Shown here one piece after another: positions 17,597 through 27,163 of a stretch of DNA of 64,000 nt. A program made the position numbers and the translations under genes. How positions within the stretch are numbered: the stretch's first letter is position 1; every line of letters begins with the position of its first letter. Under the pieces are notes generated by a model. That model made no database searches. It was not told the origin of the DNA and saw only the letters and a program-made list of their open reading frames with translations. The DNA is from JAZNSB01 sp045590955 (GTDB lineage: Bacteria > Pseudomonadota > Alphaproteobacteria > RF32 > CAG-239), in assembly GCA_045590955.1 (NCBI GenBank), contig JAZNSB010000020.1, positions 25,138-89,137 of the forward strand, written 5' to 3'.

Positions 17597-18145
17597 TTGA
17601 AAAAAGTTTCTAAAACAAAAATTGCAAGAATTTATGCAAAGTCTCTGTTTGATGTTTCTGTTAAAGAAAAAAAACTGGATGCAATATACTCTTTGGTACA
17701 GGATTTTATGCTTCTCATTTCTGCAGATTCTTCTTTTGTTGCAAATATATCAAACCCAATATGGTTATATACGCAAAAGCAAAAAGAAATATCTGTAATA
17801 TGTAAAAAGCTTAAATGTCCTAAGTTTTTACAAACATTTATTGAAGTTGTTACTCAAAATGATAGGGCTTATTGTCTTGAGGAAATTTTTCGTGAGTTTG
17901 AACATTTGTATTATGTTTCTAAAAATATAGAAGAAGTAAATGTTGAGACTGCGGTCCCATTGACCAAATTGCAAGAAAAGAAGCTCATTACAAATATGGA
18001 AAAGTTATTGAATAAAAAAGTTGTAATCAGTTATGAGGTTAAACCGCAACTTTTGGGAGGTTTGGTTATAACTTATGATTCAAAAATGATTGATGATTCA
18101 CTTAGCGGTAAAATAGACCGTCTTTTAATAGCAATGAAAGGATAA
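17597..18145 (+). CDS. atpH: ATP synthase F1 subunit delta
   Basis: 182 residues from a TTG at 17597 (KKVSKTKIARIYAKSLFDVS). Peripheral-stalk subunit that joins the F1 head to the b subunits. The start matches the IAxxYAxALFD signature and the end has the conserved LLGGLVITYDSKMIDDSLSGKIDRL. GGTGAG lies upstream. First gene of atpHAGDC; 4 bases separate it from atpA. Confidence 0.95.
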   Translation: MKKVSKTKIARIYAKSLFDVSVKEKKLDAIYSLVQDFMLLISADSSFVANISNPIWLYTQKQKEISVICKKLKCPKFLQTFIEVVTQNDRAYCLEEIFREFEHLYYVSKNIEEVNVETAVPLTKLQEKKLITNMEKLLNKKVVISYEVKPQLLGGLVITYDSKMIDDSLSGKIDRLLIAMKG

Positions 18146-18149
18146 AAAA

Positions 18150-19697
18150 ATGTCTTTGCGTGCATCAGAAGTGTCTTCTATTATTAAAGAGAGAATATCA
18201 AATTCTTCGCTGGATACACAAGTGGCAGAAGTTGGAGAGGTTCTAAGCGTTGGTGACGGTGTTGCCAGGGTTTATGGTCTTTCAAGTGTTGAGGCTGGCG
18301 AGCTTGTAAGTTTTTCAAGTGGGGTTGTTGGTATGGCTCAAAACCTTGAAGAAGACAATGTGGGTGTTGTTATTTTTGGAGCGGACAGCTCTGTAAAAGA
18401 AGGAGATAAAGTTCAAAGAACAAAGCAAATTGTAAGTGTTCCTGTTGGCCCGGAACTTTTGGGTAGAGTGGTAGATGCGCTTGGTTACCCAATAGATGGC
18501 CTTGGAGATATTAATGCTAAAGAAACATCTTTGGTAGAAGTAAAAGCTCCTGGTATTATCCCAAGAAAAAGTGTTCATGAACCCGTCCAAACAGGGCTAA
18601 AAATTATAGATTCTCTTATTCCTATCGGCAGGGGTCAGAGAGAACTTATTATTGGTGATAGACAAACAGGTAAAACAGCGATTATCGTGGACACTATCTT
18701 AAACCAAAAAAGAATTAACGATGCAGCCAAAACAGATGCCGATAAATTGCACTGCATATATGTTGCTATCGGACAAAAAAGATCAACGGTTGCTCAGGTT
18801 GTAAAAACATTAACAGACGCCGGTGCTATGGAGTATACCACAGTTGTTGTTGCATCTGCTTCAGATTCTGCACCAATGCAATTCTTGGCCCCGTATTCAG
18901 GATGTGCAATGGGAGAATATTTTAGAGACAGAGGTCAACACGCTATAGTGTTTTATGATGATCTTTCAAAGCAGGCTGTGGCATACAGACAAATGTCCTT
19001 GTTGCTCCGCAGACCGCCCGGTCGTGAAGCATATCCCGGGGATGTGTTCTATCTGCACTCAAGATTACTTGAAAGAGCTGCAAAAATGAATGATGAACAC
19101 GGTGGTGGCTCTTTAACGGCAATGCCTGTAATTGAAACACAAGCGGGAGACGTTTCTGCATATATTCCGACAAACGTAATTTCTATTACAGATGGTCAGA
19201 TATTCTTAGAGAACTCTTTGTTCTATCAAGGTATAAGACCGGCAGTAAACGTGGGTATTTCAGTTTCTCGTGTTGGCTCTGCCGCACAAGTAAAAGCCAT
19301 GAAACAGGTTGCCGGTAAAATTAAGCTTGATTTGGCTCAATACAGAGAAATGGAATCATTTGCTCAGTTTGCGTCAGATTTGGATAAGTCAACAAAAGCT
19401 CTTCTTGCCAGAGGTGCCAGATTGACACAGCTTTTGACACAACCTCAATATCATCCGATGACTTTATCTGAAGAAATTTTGGCAATTTTTGCCGGTGTAA
19501 AAGGATTTTTGGATAAAGTTCCTGTGGAAGATGTGTTAACATACCAAAATGAGGCATTGGCTCAAATTAAATTAGAGCACGCTGATTTTATGGAAGAAAT
19601 TGAAACTAAAAAAGAAATTTCTGCAGAGTTGGAAGAAAAATTGATGAATTTCTTCACCAGATTTACAGAAGTTTTTGTTTCTGATGATGTAGCATAG
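18150..19697 (+). CDS. atpA: ATP synthase F1 subunit alpha
   Basis: 515 residues. Walker A GDRQTGKTAI, the alpha-specific IYVAIGQKRSTVAQVV and the signature PAVNVGISVSRVGSAAQ are present. It forms the non-catalytic nucleotide sites of the alpha3beta3 head. AAAGGA stands ahead of the ATG. Second gene of the operon. Confidence 0.98.
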   Translation: MSLRASEVSSIIKERISNSSLDTQVAEVGEVLSVGDGVARVYGLSSVEAGELVSFSSGVVGMAQNLEEDNVGVVIFGADSSVKEGDKVQRTKQIVSVPVGPELLGRVVDALGYPIDGLGDINAKETSLVEVKAPGIIPRKSVHEPVQTGLKIIDSLIPIGRGQRELIIGDRQTGKTAIIVDTILNQKRINDAAKTDADKLHCIYVAIGQKRSTVAQVVKTLTDAGAMEYTTVVVASASDSAPMQFLAPYSGCAMGEYFRDRGQHAIVFYDDLSKQAVAYRQMSLLLRRPPGREAYPGDVFYLHSRLLERAAKMNDEHGGGSLTAMPVIETQAGDVSAYIPTNVISITDGQIFLENSLFYQGIRPAVNVGISVSRVGSAAQVKAMKQVAGKIKLDLAQYREMESFAQFASDLDKSTKALLARGARLTQLLTQPQYHPMTLSEEILAIFAGVKGFLDKVPVEDVLTYQNEALAQIKLEHADFMEEIETKKEISAELEEKLMNFFTRFTEVFVSDDVA

Positions 19698-19705
19698 AGG
19701 GTTAA

Positions 19706-20629
19706 ATGGCAGGATTAAAGGCATTAAAAACCAGAATAGAAAGTATTAAATCAACGCAGAAAATAACATCTGCAATGAAAATGGTTGCTGCTGCAAATTT
19801 TCATAAATCACAGATTTTATATTCTAAATCCATTTATTACATGAACAATCTGGTTTTTTCTGCAGCCAGAGCATTATATGCCGCAAAGCTTGAAGAACAA
19901 GAAATGCAATCTGAAATCAAATATCCAAAACTGATGCAAGAACCGACAAATCCGCAAAAGTATTTATTGGTAGTATTTGCATCCAATAGCGGATTGTGCG
20001 GAAACTACAATGCATTGGTTGCTAAAGAAGCATTAAACAGAATTAAAGAACTTTTGGATCAGGGAAAGTCTGTAGAAGTTATATGCGTTGGTAAGAAAGC
20101 ATATTTACCTCTCAAACGCAAATATGGCAAAATTATTTCACAGGTAATAGAAGACATTCCCGAAAACGGAGCAAATTACCAAGAAAGTCAACGTTTTGCA
20201 GAAATGCTGATAAATAAGTTTGAAGCTGCTGAGTTTGATGTTTGCGAGGCAATATACACCAAATTTGTTTCAGTATTACACAGAGATGTAAAACCGGAAA
20301 GAATTATACCGATAGATATCAATGGTTTTGAATATAACAAAGAAAACCAAGCAAACAACATGGATGACAACCATGCAATTTATGAGTTTGAACCATCAGG
20401 TATCAAATTTTTGGAATTATTGTTGCCCAAACTTTTGAATGAAAGCATATTTCAGATATTTGTGAATACGCAGACTTCAGAACATGGTGCCAGAATGACC
20501 TCAATGGACAATGCCACCAGATCTGCAAAAGAAATGATATCTACATTAACCTTAAAATATAACAGAATGCGCCAAACAGCAATTACTACCGAATTGGTAG
20601 AAATTATATCCGGTGCAGAGGCTCTTTAA
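19706..20629 (+). CDS. atpG: ATP synthase F1 subunit gamma
   Basis: 307 residues: the rotor shaft. Both terminal coiled-coil parts are clear, MAGLKALKTRIESIKSTQKI at the start and ARMTSMDNATRSAKEMI near the end, with SNSGLCGNYN in the middle. AGAGGG precedes the ATG and the gene lies 8 bases after atpA. It is slightly longer than the E. coli protein (287), with extra residues around 85-95 and 225-235. Confidence 0.97.
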   Translation: MAGLKALKTRIESIKSTQKITSAMKMVAAANFHKSQILYSKSIYYMNNLVFSAARALYAAKLEEQEMQSEIKYPKLMQEPTNPQKYLLVVFASNSGLCGNYNALVAKEALNRIKELLDQGKSVEVICVGKKAYLPLKRKYGKIISQVIEDIPENGANYQESQRFAEMLINKFEAAEFDVCEAIYTKFVSVLHRDVKPERIIPIDINGFEYNKENQANNMDDNHAIYEFEPSGIKFLELLLPKLLNESIFQIFVNTQTSEHGARMTSMDNATRSAKEMISTLTLKYNRMRQTAITTELVEIISGAEAL

Positions 20630-20646
20630 AAAATAAGGAGAAAACA

Positions 20647-22245
20647 ATGGCCACAAAGAAAACAACAACCACAACTAAAAGTTCAGCAAAAAAGACACCC
20701 GCCAAAACAACTAAAACAACAAGCAAGGCAAAAGTTGTTGCACCTGTTTCAAAAAAGGTTCAAAGCAATAAACAAGAAGAAATTTTAGAAGTTAAAGAAC
20801 TACAAGCAAAAATTGCTAAAGCAGACAAGACAAAATTGGGCTATATACACCAAGTAATGGGAGCCGTTGTTGATGTAAGGTTTGAAAAAGACGGCGATTT
20901 GCCAAATATCTTAGATGCGCTAGAGTGTGACAATCATGGTCATAAATTGGTTTTAGAAGTGGCTCAACACTTGGGCGAAGATGTGGTAAGAACCATTGCC
21001 ATGGACACCACAGACGGCTTACAAAGAGGCATGCCCGTATATAACACAAACGCTCCGATTAAAGTTCCTGTAGGACCTGAGCTTTTAGGCAGAATTGTAA
21101 ACGTAATCGGCGAACCTGTTGATGCCAGAGGTCCCATTAACAGCAAATTAGAATATCCCATTCACAGACCGGCTCCTGCATTTGTTGACCAGTCAACAGA
21201 AACACAAATTTTGATTACCGGCATTAAAGTAATTGACTTGCTTGAACCATATGCCAAAGGAGGTAAAATAGGTTTGTTTGGCGGCGCCGGAGTTGGTAAA
21301 ACCGTTTTGATTATGGAGCTTATAAATAACGTTGCCAAAGGTCATGGCGGATATTCCGTATTTGCCGGCGTTGGAGAAAGAACCAGAGAAGGTAATGACC
21401 TTTATCATGAAATGATTGAATCAGGTGTTATAGACCTTAAGGGCAATAAGTCAAAAAGCGTGCTTGTATACGGCCAAATGAACGAGCCTCCTGGAGCCAG
21501 AGCCAGAGTTGCACTTTCCGGTTTGACACAGGCAGAATACTTTAGAGATGTAGAACATCAAGATGTGTTGTTCTTTGTAGATAACATCTTCCGTTTTACT
21601 CAAGCAGGTTCAGAAGTATCTGCGCTTTTGGGACGTATTCCGTCAGCGGTCGGATATCAACCAACCCTTGGCACTGACATGGGCAATATGCAGGAAAGAA
21701 TTACATCAACAAAAGACGGTTCAATTACCTCTGTTCAGGCTGTGTACGTTCCTGCAGATGACTTGACCGACCCTGCACCGGCTGCAACATTCTCTCACTT
21801 AGATGCAACAACCGTGCTTTCAAGACAAATTGCAGAACTTGGAATATATCCTGCTGTTGATCCGCTTGATTCAACATCCAGAATTTTAGATCCTAAAATT
21901 GTTGGAGATGAACACTATATGGTTGCCAGAAGAGTGCAAGAAATTTTGCAAAAATATAAATCATTGCAAGACATTATTGCCATTTTAGGTATGGATGAGC
22001 TCTCAGAAGCAGATAAGCTCATTGTTTCAAGGGCCAGAAAAATTCAAAAATTCTTGTCACAGCCGTTTTCTGTGGCAGAGGTATTTACCGGAATGCCAGG
22101 CAAGTTTGTGTCACTGGAAGATACCATTAAAGGCTTTAAGGGAATCATTGAAGGAAAATATGATGACGTTCCGGAACAAGCTTTTTATATGGTAGGCACC
22201 ATTGAAGAAGCATTAGAAAAAGCACAACAAATGAAAGAAGAATAA
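20647..22245 (+). CDS. atpD: ATP synthase F1 subunit beta, with basic N-terminal extension
   Basis: 532 residues, about 62 more than E. coli AtpD. Catalytic subunit with Walker A GGAGVGKTVL, the catalytic region GERTREGNDLYHEM and the signature PAVDPLDSTSR. The extra N-terminal part is Lys/Thr/Ala-rich (MATKKTTTTTKSSAKKTPAK), looks disordered and ends where the normal start GYIHQVMGAVVDVRF begins. The ribosome site AAGGAG sits ahead of the first ATG, so the extension is translated. Shorter extensions of this kind are known in other alphaproteobacterial beta subunits. Confidence 0.98.
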   Translation: MATKKTTTTTKSSAKKTPAKTTKTTSKAKVVAPVSKKVQSNKQEEILEVKELQAKIAKADKTKLGYIHQVMGAVVDVRFEKDGDLPNILDALECDNHGHKLVLEVAQHLGEDVVRTIAMDTTDGLQRGMPVYNTNAPIKVPVGPELLGRIVNVIGEPVDARGPINSKLEYPIHRPAPAFVDQSTETQILITGIKVIDLLEPYAKGGKIGLFGGAGVGKTVLIMELINNVAKGHGGYSVFAGVGERTREGNDLYHEMIESGVIDLKGNKSKSVLVYGQMNEPPGARARVALSGLTQAEYFRDVEHQDVLFFVDNIFRFTQAGSEVSALLGRIPSAVGYQPTLGTDMGNMQERITSTKDGSITSVQAVYVPADDLTDPAPAATFSHLDATTVLSRQIAELGIYPAVDPLDSTSRILDPKIVGDEHYMVARRVQEILQKYKSLQDIIAILGMDELSEADKLIVSRARKIQKFLSQPFSVAEVFTGMPGKFVSLEDTIKGFKGIIEGKYDDVPEQAFYMVGTIEEALEKAQQMKEE

Positions 22246-22246
22246 A

Positions 22247-22624
22247 ATGCTTGCAGGAATTACCTTTAGAATTGCAACACCTTCAAAAATTTTGCAGACC
22301 GAAAGGGTAAGCAAGGTTGTTTTGCCGGCATATAACGGCACTGTAACCATCTTGCCCAAAAGGGCTCCGAGTTTGTTTGTTTTAGATTGCGGACTTGTAA
22401 AAGTGCTTGATGAAAACAATAAAACCGTTGAAACATTTTTTGTTTCAGGAGGAGTTGCTGATGTTGCCAAAGACAGATGCGCAATTTCTGCAGAAATAGC
22501 AATAAATGCTTTTGATTATAATTTGCAAAGTGCTCAAAAAGAACTTGAAAAACAAGCTCTCAGTATGGCAGAGAAAAATTTTTATGAAATGATAGTTTTA
22601 TATTATAAAACAAATCAAAAATAA
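22247..22624 (+). CDS. atpC: ATP synthase F1 subunit epsilon
   Basis: 125 residues, starting one base after the atpD stop. The beta-sandwich domain is visible (RIATPSKILQTERVSKVVLPAYNGTV is the family's start; LLxxG-like FFVSGGVADV follows). The usual G-x-x-GILPxHAP stretch reads GTVTILPKRAPSL, close to consensus. The C-terminal helical hairpin is short. Last gene of atpHAGDC; a terminator follows. Confidence 0.92.
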   Translation: MLAGITFRIATPSKILQTERVSKVVLPAYNGTVTILPKRAPSLFVLDCGLVKVLDENNKTVETFFVSGGVADVAKDRCAISAEIAINAFDYNLQSAQKELEKQALSMAEKNFYEMIVLYYKTNQK

Positions 22625-22646
22625 AATATAAATGATTATAAAATCC

Positions 22647-22677
22647 AAAAAAAACCTCTCAAAAGAGAGGTTTTTTT
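22647..22677. terminator. Bidirectional terminator after atpC
   Basis: Stem CCTCTC/GAGAGG with loop AAAA, eight A before and seven T after. It can serve the ATP synthase operon and the convergent secreted-protein genes. Confidence 0.92.
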
Positions 22678-22679
22678 AT

Positions 22680-23066
22680 TTATTTAGAAAATCTTCTTCT
22701 TAGCCTGTTAAAGAAGCTTGTCTTTTCCTCCGGAACTTCAGTTTTTATTTCAACAGGGGCAGTTTTCAGCTCTTTTTTTTCTTCTTTTGGCTGTATTTCT
22801 TCCGGCTCAAGATACCCGGTCAAAACCAATTTTGCTGTTTCTTCTGCAATATATTTTTTTTCTATATCAGCATGTTTTGTTGCAATTTCTGCGTTAAATT
22901 CTTGCGGATTACTCACATCTGCCTTAAGTTTTACTTGTTTTAGCACAGCTTTTTTTACTGCCGGAGATTGCATTTCAATGCTTCTTCTTGCCTGTTCAAG
23001 TTGTTGAGCATTTGCCACTGAGCAAAGCAATAAACAGGCACCTGTTGTGAGTAGTAATTTTTTCAT
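22680..23066 (-). CDS. Small secreted hypothetical protein
   Basis: 128 residues with a clear signal peptide (MKKLLLTTGACLLLCSVANA, cleavage before QQLEQ). The mature part is helical and charged, with a Lys/Glu/Pro-rich linker (about 90-110) and a basic tail FFNRLRRRFSK. No known domain. It lies 12 bases after another secreted hypothetical gene, so the two probably form one operon. Confidence 0.65.
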   Translation of the reverse strand: MKKLLLTTGACLLLCSVANAQQLEQARRSIEMQSPAVKKAVLKQVKLKADVSNPQEFNAEIATKHADIEKKYIAEETAKLVLTGYLEPEEIQPKEEKKELKTAPVEIKTEVPEEKTSFFNRLRRRFSK

Positions 23067-23078
23067 GTTATCTCTCCC

Positions 23079-23681
23079 TTAATCTGTTCCCAAAAGGTCA
23101 ATAGAGTTAAATAAAAGGTTTCTTGTATCCAAACCTGTATTATCTTCAAACATTTCTATGGCTTTTACTCCCAACGTGTCTGCAGGAGTATTGCCTGTGC
23201 CCAATTCATCAAATGCTTGTCTTAATTTTTTTGCATAGTTTTTGGGCATATTTTTAATGTTCTCATCGTAAGATGTTGGTATTTTATAACCTAATTTTCT
23301 TAAATGTTCCAATCCAACAATCATATTATGACGGTTTACTTCCGGTGCAATCATTTCTTGTCCGTAAGCTGTTCCGTAAGTTGTAGCTTCTCCAACATAA
23401 TTAAGGTTTCCGTGTTTACCTGAACCTCTCCATGTCTGAATTCCGCTTCTGTCTCTTGCATATGCCCATGGATCAACCGGAATTACTTGTCCTTTTGTTG
23501 CAGCATCTTCATACAATGGAGCATTTGGCACATTGGGCAGGGGTTGTTGTGGTAAATTATCTCCGAAATATCCATCATTTGGCTGCGGAGGAGTAGCTTG
23601 CCAAGGGTTTGCCGGTAGTTGTGCATTAGCATTAACCGCCATAAAAGCAAATAAGACTGAAAATATAAAACATTTTTTCAT
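23079..23681 (-). CDS. Secreted Pro/Asn-rich hypothetical protein
   Basis: 200 residues from the ATG at 23681, chosen because GGAGG lies 9 bases upstream; an ATG 15 bases further out would overlap that site. Signal peptide MKKCFIFSVLFAFMAVNANA. The mature start is Pro/Gln/Asn-rich (LPANPWQATPPQPNDGYFG), then a Tyr/Gly-rich part and a helical C-terminal half (HLRKLGYKIPTSYDENIK). No family recognised. First gene of a two-gene unit of exported proteins. Confidence 0.65.
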   Translation of the reverse strand: MKKCFIFSVLFAFMAVNANAQLPANPWQATPPQPNDGYFGDNLPQQPLPNVPNAPLYEDAATKGQVIPVDPWAYARDRSGIQTWRGSGKHGNLNYVGEATTYGTAYGQEMIAPEVNRHNMIVGLEHLRKLGYKIPTSYDENIKNMPKNYAKKLRQAFDELGTGNTPADTLGVKAIEMFEDNTGLDTRNLLFNSIDLLGTD

Positions 23682-23746
23682 GATATAATCCTCCAAATAT
23701 ATCTAATTATATCACATATTTTATCGGAATATATATTACAAAATTG

Positions 23747-24400
23747 TTAAAATTTTGATTTTAATGAGCTTATTTCTTTTTTTAAATTCTCAATTTCTTT
23801 TTCAAGAGGATTTATAAAATCAGGAGTAATTCCGTAAGCGCAAAAATCTTTTGATTTGTCTTTTGCTTTAGATTGATGAGCAGGAACACCAACAGCCGTA
23901 ACATCAGGCTTAACATCTTTAACAACCACGGCGTTTGCCCCTATTTTTGCGTTATCGCCCACTTTTATCGGTCCCAAAATCTGAGCTCCTGATCCAATAA
24001 TTACATTATTTCCTATTGTTGGGTGCCTTTTATCTGTTACTTTGCCTTTAGTAGAAAATACCAAGGTTCCCCCCAAGGTAGATCCCTGGTACATTGTTAC
24101 ATTATCACCAATTTCTGCTGTTTGGCCAATAACCACTCCAAATCCGTGGTCAATAAAAAATCCTTTGCCTATCTTTGCGCCGGGGTGAATTTCTATTCCT
24201 GTAAAGAATCTGGTAAGTTGAGATAAAATTCTGGCGCAGAGTCTAAAATTTTTTTGCCATAAAAAATGATTAATTCTATAAGAAACAACAGCCTGTAATC
24301 CCGCACAACAAAGTAAAGCCTCAATTTTTGAGTTTGTTGCAGGGTCTCTTTCTAATACGGCATCAATGTCTTGTAAAATTATCTTGAAATTTGCAATCAT
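23747..24400 (-). CDS. cysE: Serine O-acetyltransferase
   Basis: 217 residues, short CysE type. It makes O-acetylserine from serine and acetyl-CoA, the first step of cysteine synthesis. The left-handed beta-helix hexapeptides are clear (GIEIHPGAKIGKGFFIDHG, then VVIGQTAEIGDN), with the catalytic region IDHGFGVVIG and the TLGGT turn. The C-terminus has a charged coiled coil (LEKEIENLKKEISSLKSKF) rather than the usual tail that docks to CysK. Confidence 0.94.
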   Translation of the reverse strand: MIANFKIILQDIDAVLERDPATNSKIEALLCCAGLQAVVSYRINHFLWQKNFRLCARILSQLTRFFTGIEIHPGAKIGKGFFIDHGFGVVIGQTAEIGDNVTMYQGSTLGGTLVFSTKGKVTDKRHPTIGNNVIIGSGAQILGPIKVGDNAKIGANAVVVKDVKPDVTAVGVPAHQSKAKDKSKDFCAYGITPDFINPLEKEIENLKKEISSLKSKF

Positions 24401-24466
24401 TTTATGTTACATTCCTAAAAGCATGAAAATAATATAAATATATAATACTAAAAATAGGTTAAGAAA

Positions 24467-25222
24467 ATGACAGAAGTAATTTTTAATGGTCACGCAGGCA
24501 GATTAGAGGGAAGGTATCATCATTCAGACAGACCTCATGCCCCGGTTGCGTTAATTTTACACCCCCATCCGCAATATGGCGGAACAATGAACAACAAAGT
24601 TGTATACAGCTTGTTTAATTGTTTTAAAGATCTTGGTTTTTCTGTATTAAGATTTAACTTTAGAAGTGTTGGCCGTTCTCAAGGAGAATTTGAAGACGGT
24701 CCGGGAGAACTTTCAGACGCTACGGCAGCCTTAGATTGGTTGCAGTCTGTAAATCCTGATGCCAGACAATGCTGGATTGCAGGATACTCTTTTGGAGCTT
24801 GGGTAGGTTTGCAACTTTTAATGCGCAGACCGGATATTAACAGTTTTGTAGCCGTATCACCGCCAGCCAATGAAAAAGATTTTGCATTTTTGGCGCCTTG
24901 TCCAACGTCTGGTCTTTTGGTTCAGGGCGGAAAAGACGAAATTGTAAATCCGCAATCTGTGGCACAACTTGCAAAAAGATTAAATGTTCAAAGAAACATA
25001 GAAGTAGATTTTGCTTTGCTTGAAGAAGCAGACCACATGTATAACGGATTGCTGGTAGATTTATATAAAATTGTCGGCAACTATGTAATATCTGCCGTTC
25101 AAAGAAAGGCTCCGCAAAAAAAACGCAGAGGCCGTCGTAAAAAAATAGAAATACAAATGGCAGAAGCTCAAAACGTTCAACAGACAGAAGAAATAAATGA
25201 TTTTCCGGATGATGAAGAATAA
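24467..25222 (+). CDS. Alpha/beta hydrolase (COG2945-like) with basic tail
   Basis: 251 residues. Early strand ALILHPHPQYGGTMNNKVV and LRFNFRSVGRSQGEFEDGPGE mark the short alpha/beta hydrolase family COG2945. The nucleophile elbow is GYSFG, followed by a strand with the acid (QGGKDEIV) and the His in EADHMY. The tail after residue 205 is unusual: very basic (KKRRGRRKKIE) then acidic (NDFPDDEE). Substrate unknown. A terminator follows, so it is a single gene. Confidence 0.85.
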   Translation: MTEVIFNGHAGRLEGRYHHSDRPHAPVALILHPHPQYGGTMNNKVVYSLFNCFKDLGFSVLRFNFRSVGRSQGEFEDGPGELSDATAALDWLQSVNPDARQCWIAGYSFGAWVGLQLLMRRPDINSFVAVSPPANEKDFAFLAPCPTSGLLVQGGKDEIVNPQSVAQLAKRLNVQRNIEVDFALLEEADHMYNGLLVDLYKIVGNYVISAVQRKAPQKKRRGRRKKIEIQMAEAQNVQQTEEINDFPDDEE

Positions 25223-25227
25223 AATAT

Positions 25228-25260
25228 AAAAAAAAAGCCTCTTTTCAGAGGCTTTTTTTT
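25228..25260. terminator. Bidirectional terminator at the end of the flagellar operon
   Basis: Stem GCCTCT/AGAGGC with loop TTTC, A-run on the left, T-run on the right. It lies between the convergent hydrolase gene and flgL. Confidence 0.92.
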
Positions 25261-27151
25261 ATTTCAAATAATTTAACAAAGACAAATCAAGCGCTGAAGA
25301 TAGCACGGAATAAGATGCGCTTAAGCTTGATTGTGCCATCAGCAACATAGTAGACGCTTCTGCTTTATCCACTTGTTTAAGTGAGGCAATACTTTCTGTA
25401 AGATTATTCTGAATCAGTTCTTGATTTTTTGTAACGTTGCTTATTGTTAGCATATTTGTGGTTACTTTGAGCATCACGGTTGACAAATCAGAATTTTTTG
25501 CCTGAGTTCCGCTGGTATGAGATGACGAAGCAGATATAATGTTATTTAAAGCTTCTTCGCAAATTTTTACTATTTCATTAGGATCAATTTTTGAAGACAA
25601 ATTATCTGCCGGATTTCTGGTATCTACCAAATTTCCTTGAGCCAAAGTTCCCAACGCAGTCATAATTTTTGCAAACACACTGTCAGAAGCGTTTATATCA
25701 AAAGATATTGACTGATTTTCAGAAATCATTTTGTTTGTAGAACCTGCAGACCCTGTATAATAGCTTACAGAGTTTATGCTCCATGGTTTATCTCCGGAAA
25801 CTGTAGTGCCTCCTGCACTATACAGACTTGTGTTCATACTGACAGTCATTGTTTTTCCGTCCGGGCTGACTTGCAATACTTGAGCACCCTCAGGAAGTCC
25901 GGATAATCCGTCAAAAGAAATTACTGTTCCTTTGGCAAATGTTGTGCTAAAGCCAATTCCTTGACCATTTGTTATTGTTGTGGTTGTTGTAATACCGCCT
26001 TGAGTTTTAATTGTTTTTCCGTCTTTAGATACTTCATCAATCACAAATTGTTGATACCTTCCTGTGTTTTGATTATAAACATTAATGGTATCTCCTGCTT
26101 TTAAGGTGTTAAAAGCACCATATTTTGTAGCTCTGATAGATTGAGTATCTGCGTCAAAAGTAATATCTCCGGTAACATCTTCTCCTCCATCTAACACTTT
26201 TGTATCAAAAGATCCGCTGGTTGCACTAATTTGAACCTGATTGCCGTCTGCCGGACCAAAAACAATATCACCGGTGTTAATACCGCTAACGGTTCTGTTT
26301 GATAAAGAAGCGTTGGTATGCATAGGATATGAGATATTTATGCCATCATAATAACTTTGAAATTCTTCCAAAGAAGAAAAGGCAAATTTTACCGGTTCTG
26401 TTGAAGCTCCGCCACCAAACAAATACTTTCCATCCAAGTTAATGTTTAGAGCGTCGGCAATAAGTTGCAAAGTTGCGAAAGCAGAAGCTTGCAACTGAAC
26501 ATATGTAGATTCTTGGTCGGGAGCCATTGTATGAGCCGGATTTGTAGAAATTCCGTCAAGTTGTAAAACAGAAGAAGTTCCATTTACCGTATAAAGCGGA
26601 AAGCTCAACAACGTTCCGTCAGCAGTGCATCCGCTGTTTGCAGGCAATTTATTCATTAAAGCATCAATAATGTCTTGAGCTGTATAGGCAGAGCTAATAT
26701 CAATATCTGTTGCACTTGCTGCACCAGACGTTTTGAAAGTATATTGCACACCGTTAATGGTTAAAGTTTTATCATGATAGGCACTAACGTTGTTGTTATT
26801 AAAATAAATTGCTCCGCCGGTATAATCTGGAGTAATGTTAGATTTTGCCACAGAATAAAACTCTGTTATGGTTGTTTTAAAGTTTGCAATTGCATTACTG
26901 ATTGTTTCTAAAGATGTGTTCATCATCTCAAGTTCGGCAGAAAGTATTTTGTTATTTTCCATAAATGTATTGACCAAACTTGAAGAAGCTTCCATAGAGA
27001 CAATGTTATATGCGCTTATACCATATCCTGAATAGTTCTGAGCCTTTAAGCCTGTGGTTGCCTGATAGCTGTATTTATCAACATCAGCTTTTAGCTTTAG
27101 TGCATTAGACACCATATTCATATTGCTCATATATGTAGGTACTCTTGTCAT
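25259..27151 (-). CDS. flgL: Flagellar hook-associated protein FlgL (long form)
   Basis: 630 residues. The flagellin-like ends are clear: MTRVPTYMSNMNMVSNALK at the start, and at the end a helix (ASTMLLMAQSSLSASYSVLS) with the terminal LSLLNYLK. FlgL joins hook and filament. Typical FlgL is about 300-400 residues; here the variable middle is enlarged with Gly/Ser/Thr-rich beta-strand sequence, probably a surface-exposed domain. AAAGGAG precedes the ATG. It is the last gene of the flgI-flgJ-flgN-flgK-flgL unit. Confidence 0.85.
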   Translation of the reverse strand: MTRVPTYMSNMNMVSNALKLKADVDKYSYQATTGLKAQNYSGYGISAYNIVSMEASSSLVNTFMENNKILSAELEMMNTSLETISNAIANFKTTITEFYSVAKSNITPDYTGGAIYFNNNNVSAYHDKTLTINGVQYTFKTSGAASATDIDISSAYTAQDIIDALMNKLPANSGCTADGTLLSFPLYTVNGTSSVLQLDGISTNPAHTMAPDQESTYVQLQASAFATLQLIADALNINLDGKYLFGGGASTEPVKFAFSSLEEFQSYYDGINISYPMHTNASLSNRTVSGINTGDIVFGPADGNQVQISATSGSFDTKVLDGGEDVTGDITFDADTQSIRATKYGAFNTLKAGDTINVYNQNTGRYQQFVIDEVSKDGKTIKTQGGITTTTTITNGQGIGFSTTFAKGTVISFDGLSGLPEGAQVLQVSPDGKTMTVSMNTSLYSAGGTTVSGDKPWSINSVSYYTGSAGSTNKMISENQSISFDINASDSVFAKIMTALGTLAQGNLVDTRNPADNLSSKIDPNEIVKICEEALNNIISASSSHTSGTQAKNSDLSTVMLKVTTNMLTISNVTKNQELIQNNLTESIASLKQVDKAEASTMLLMAQSSLSASYSVLSSALDLSLLNYLK

Positions 27152-27163
27152 GTCTTATCTCCT

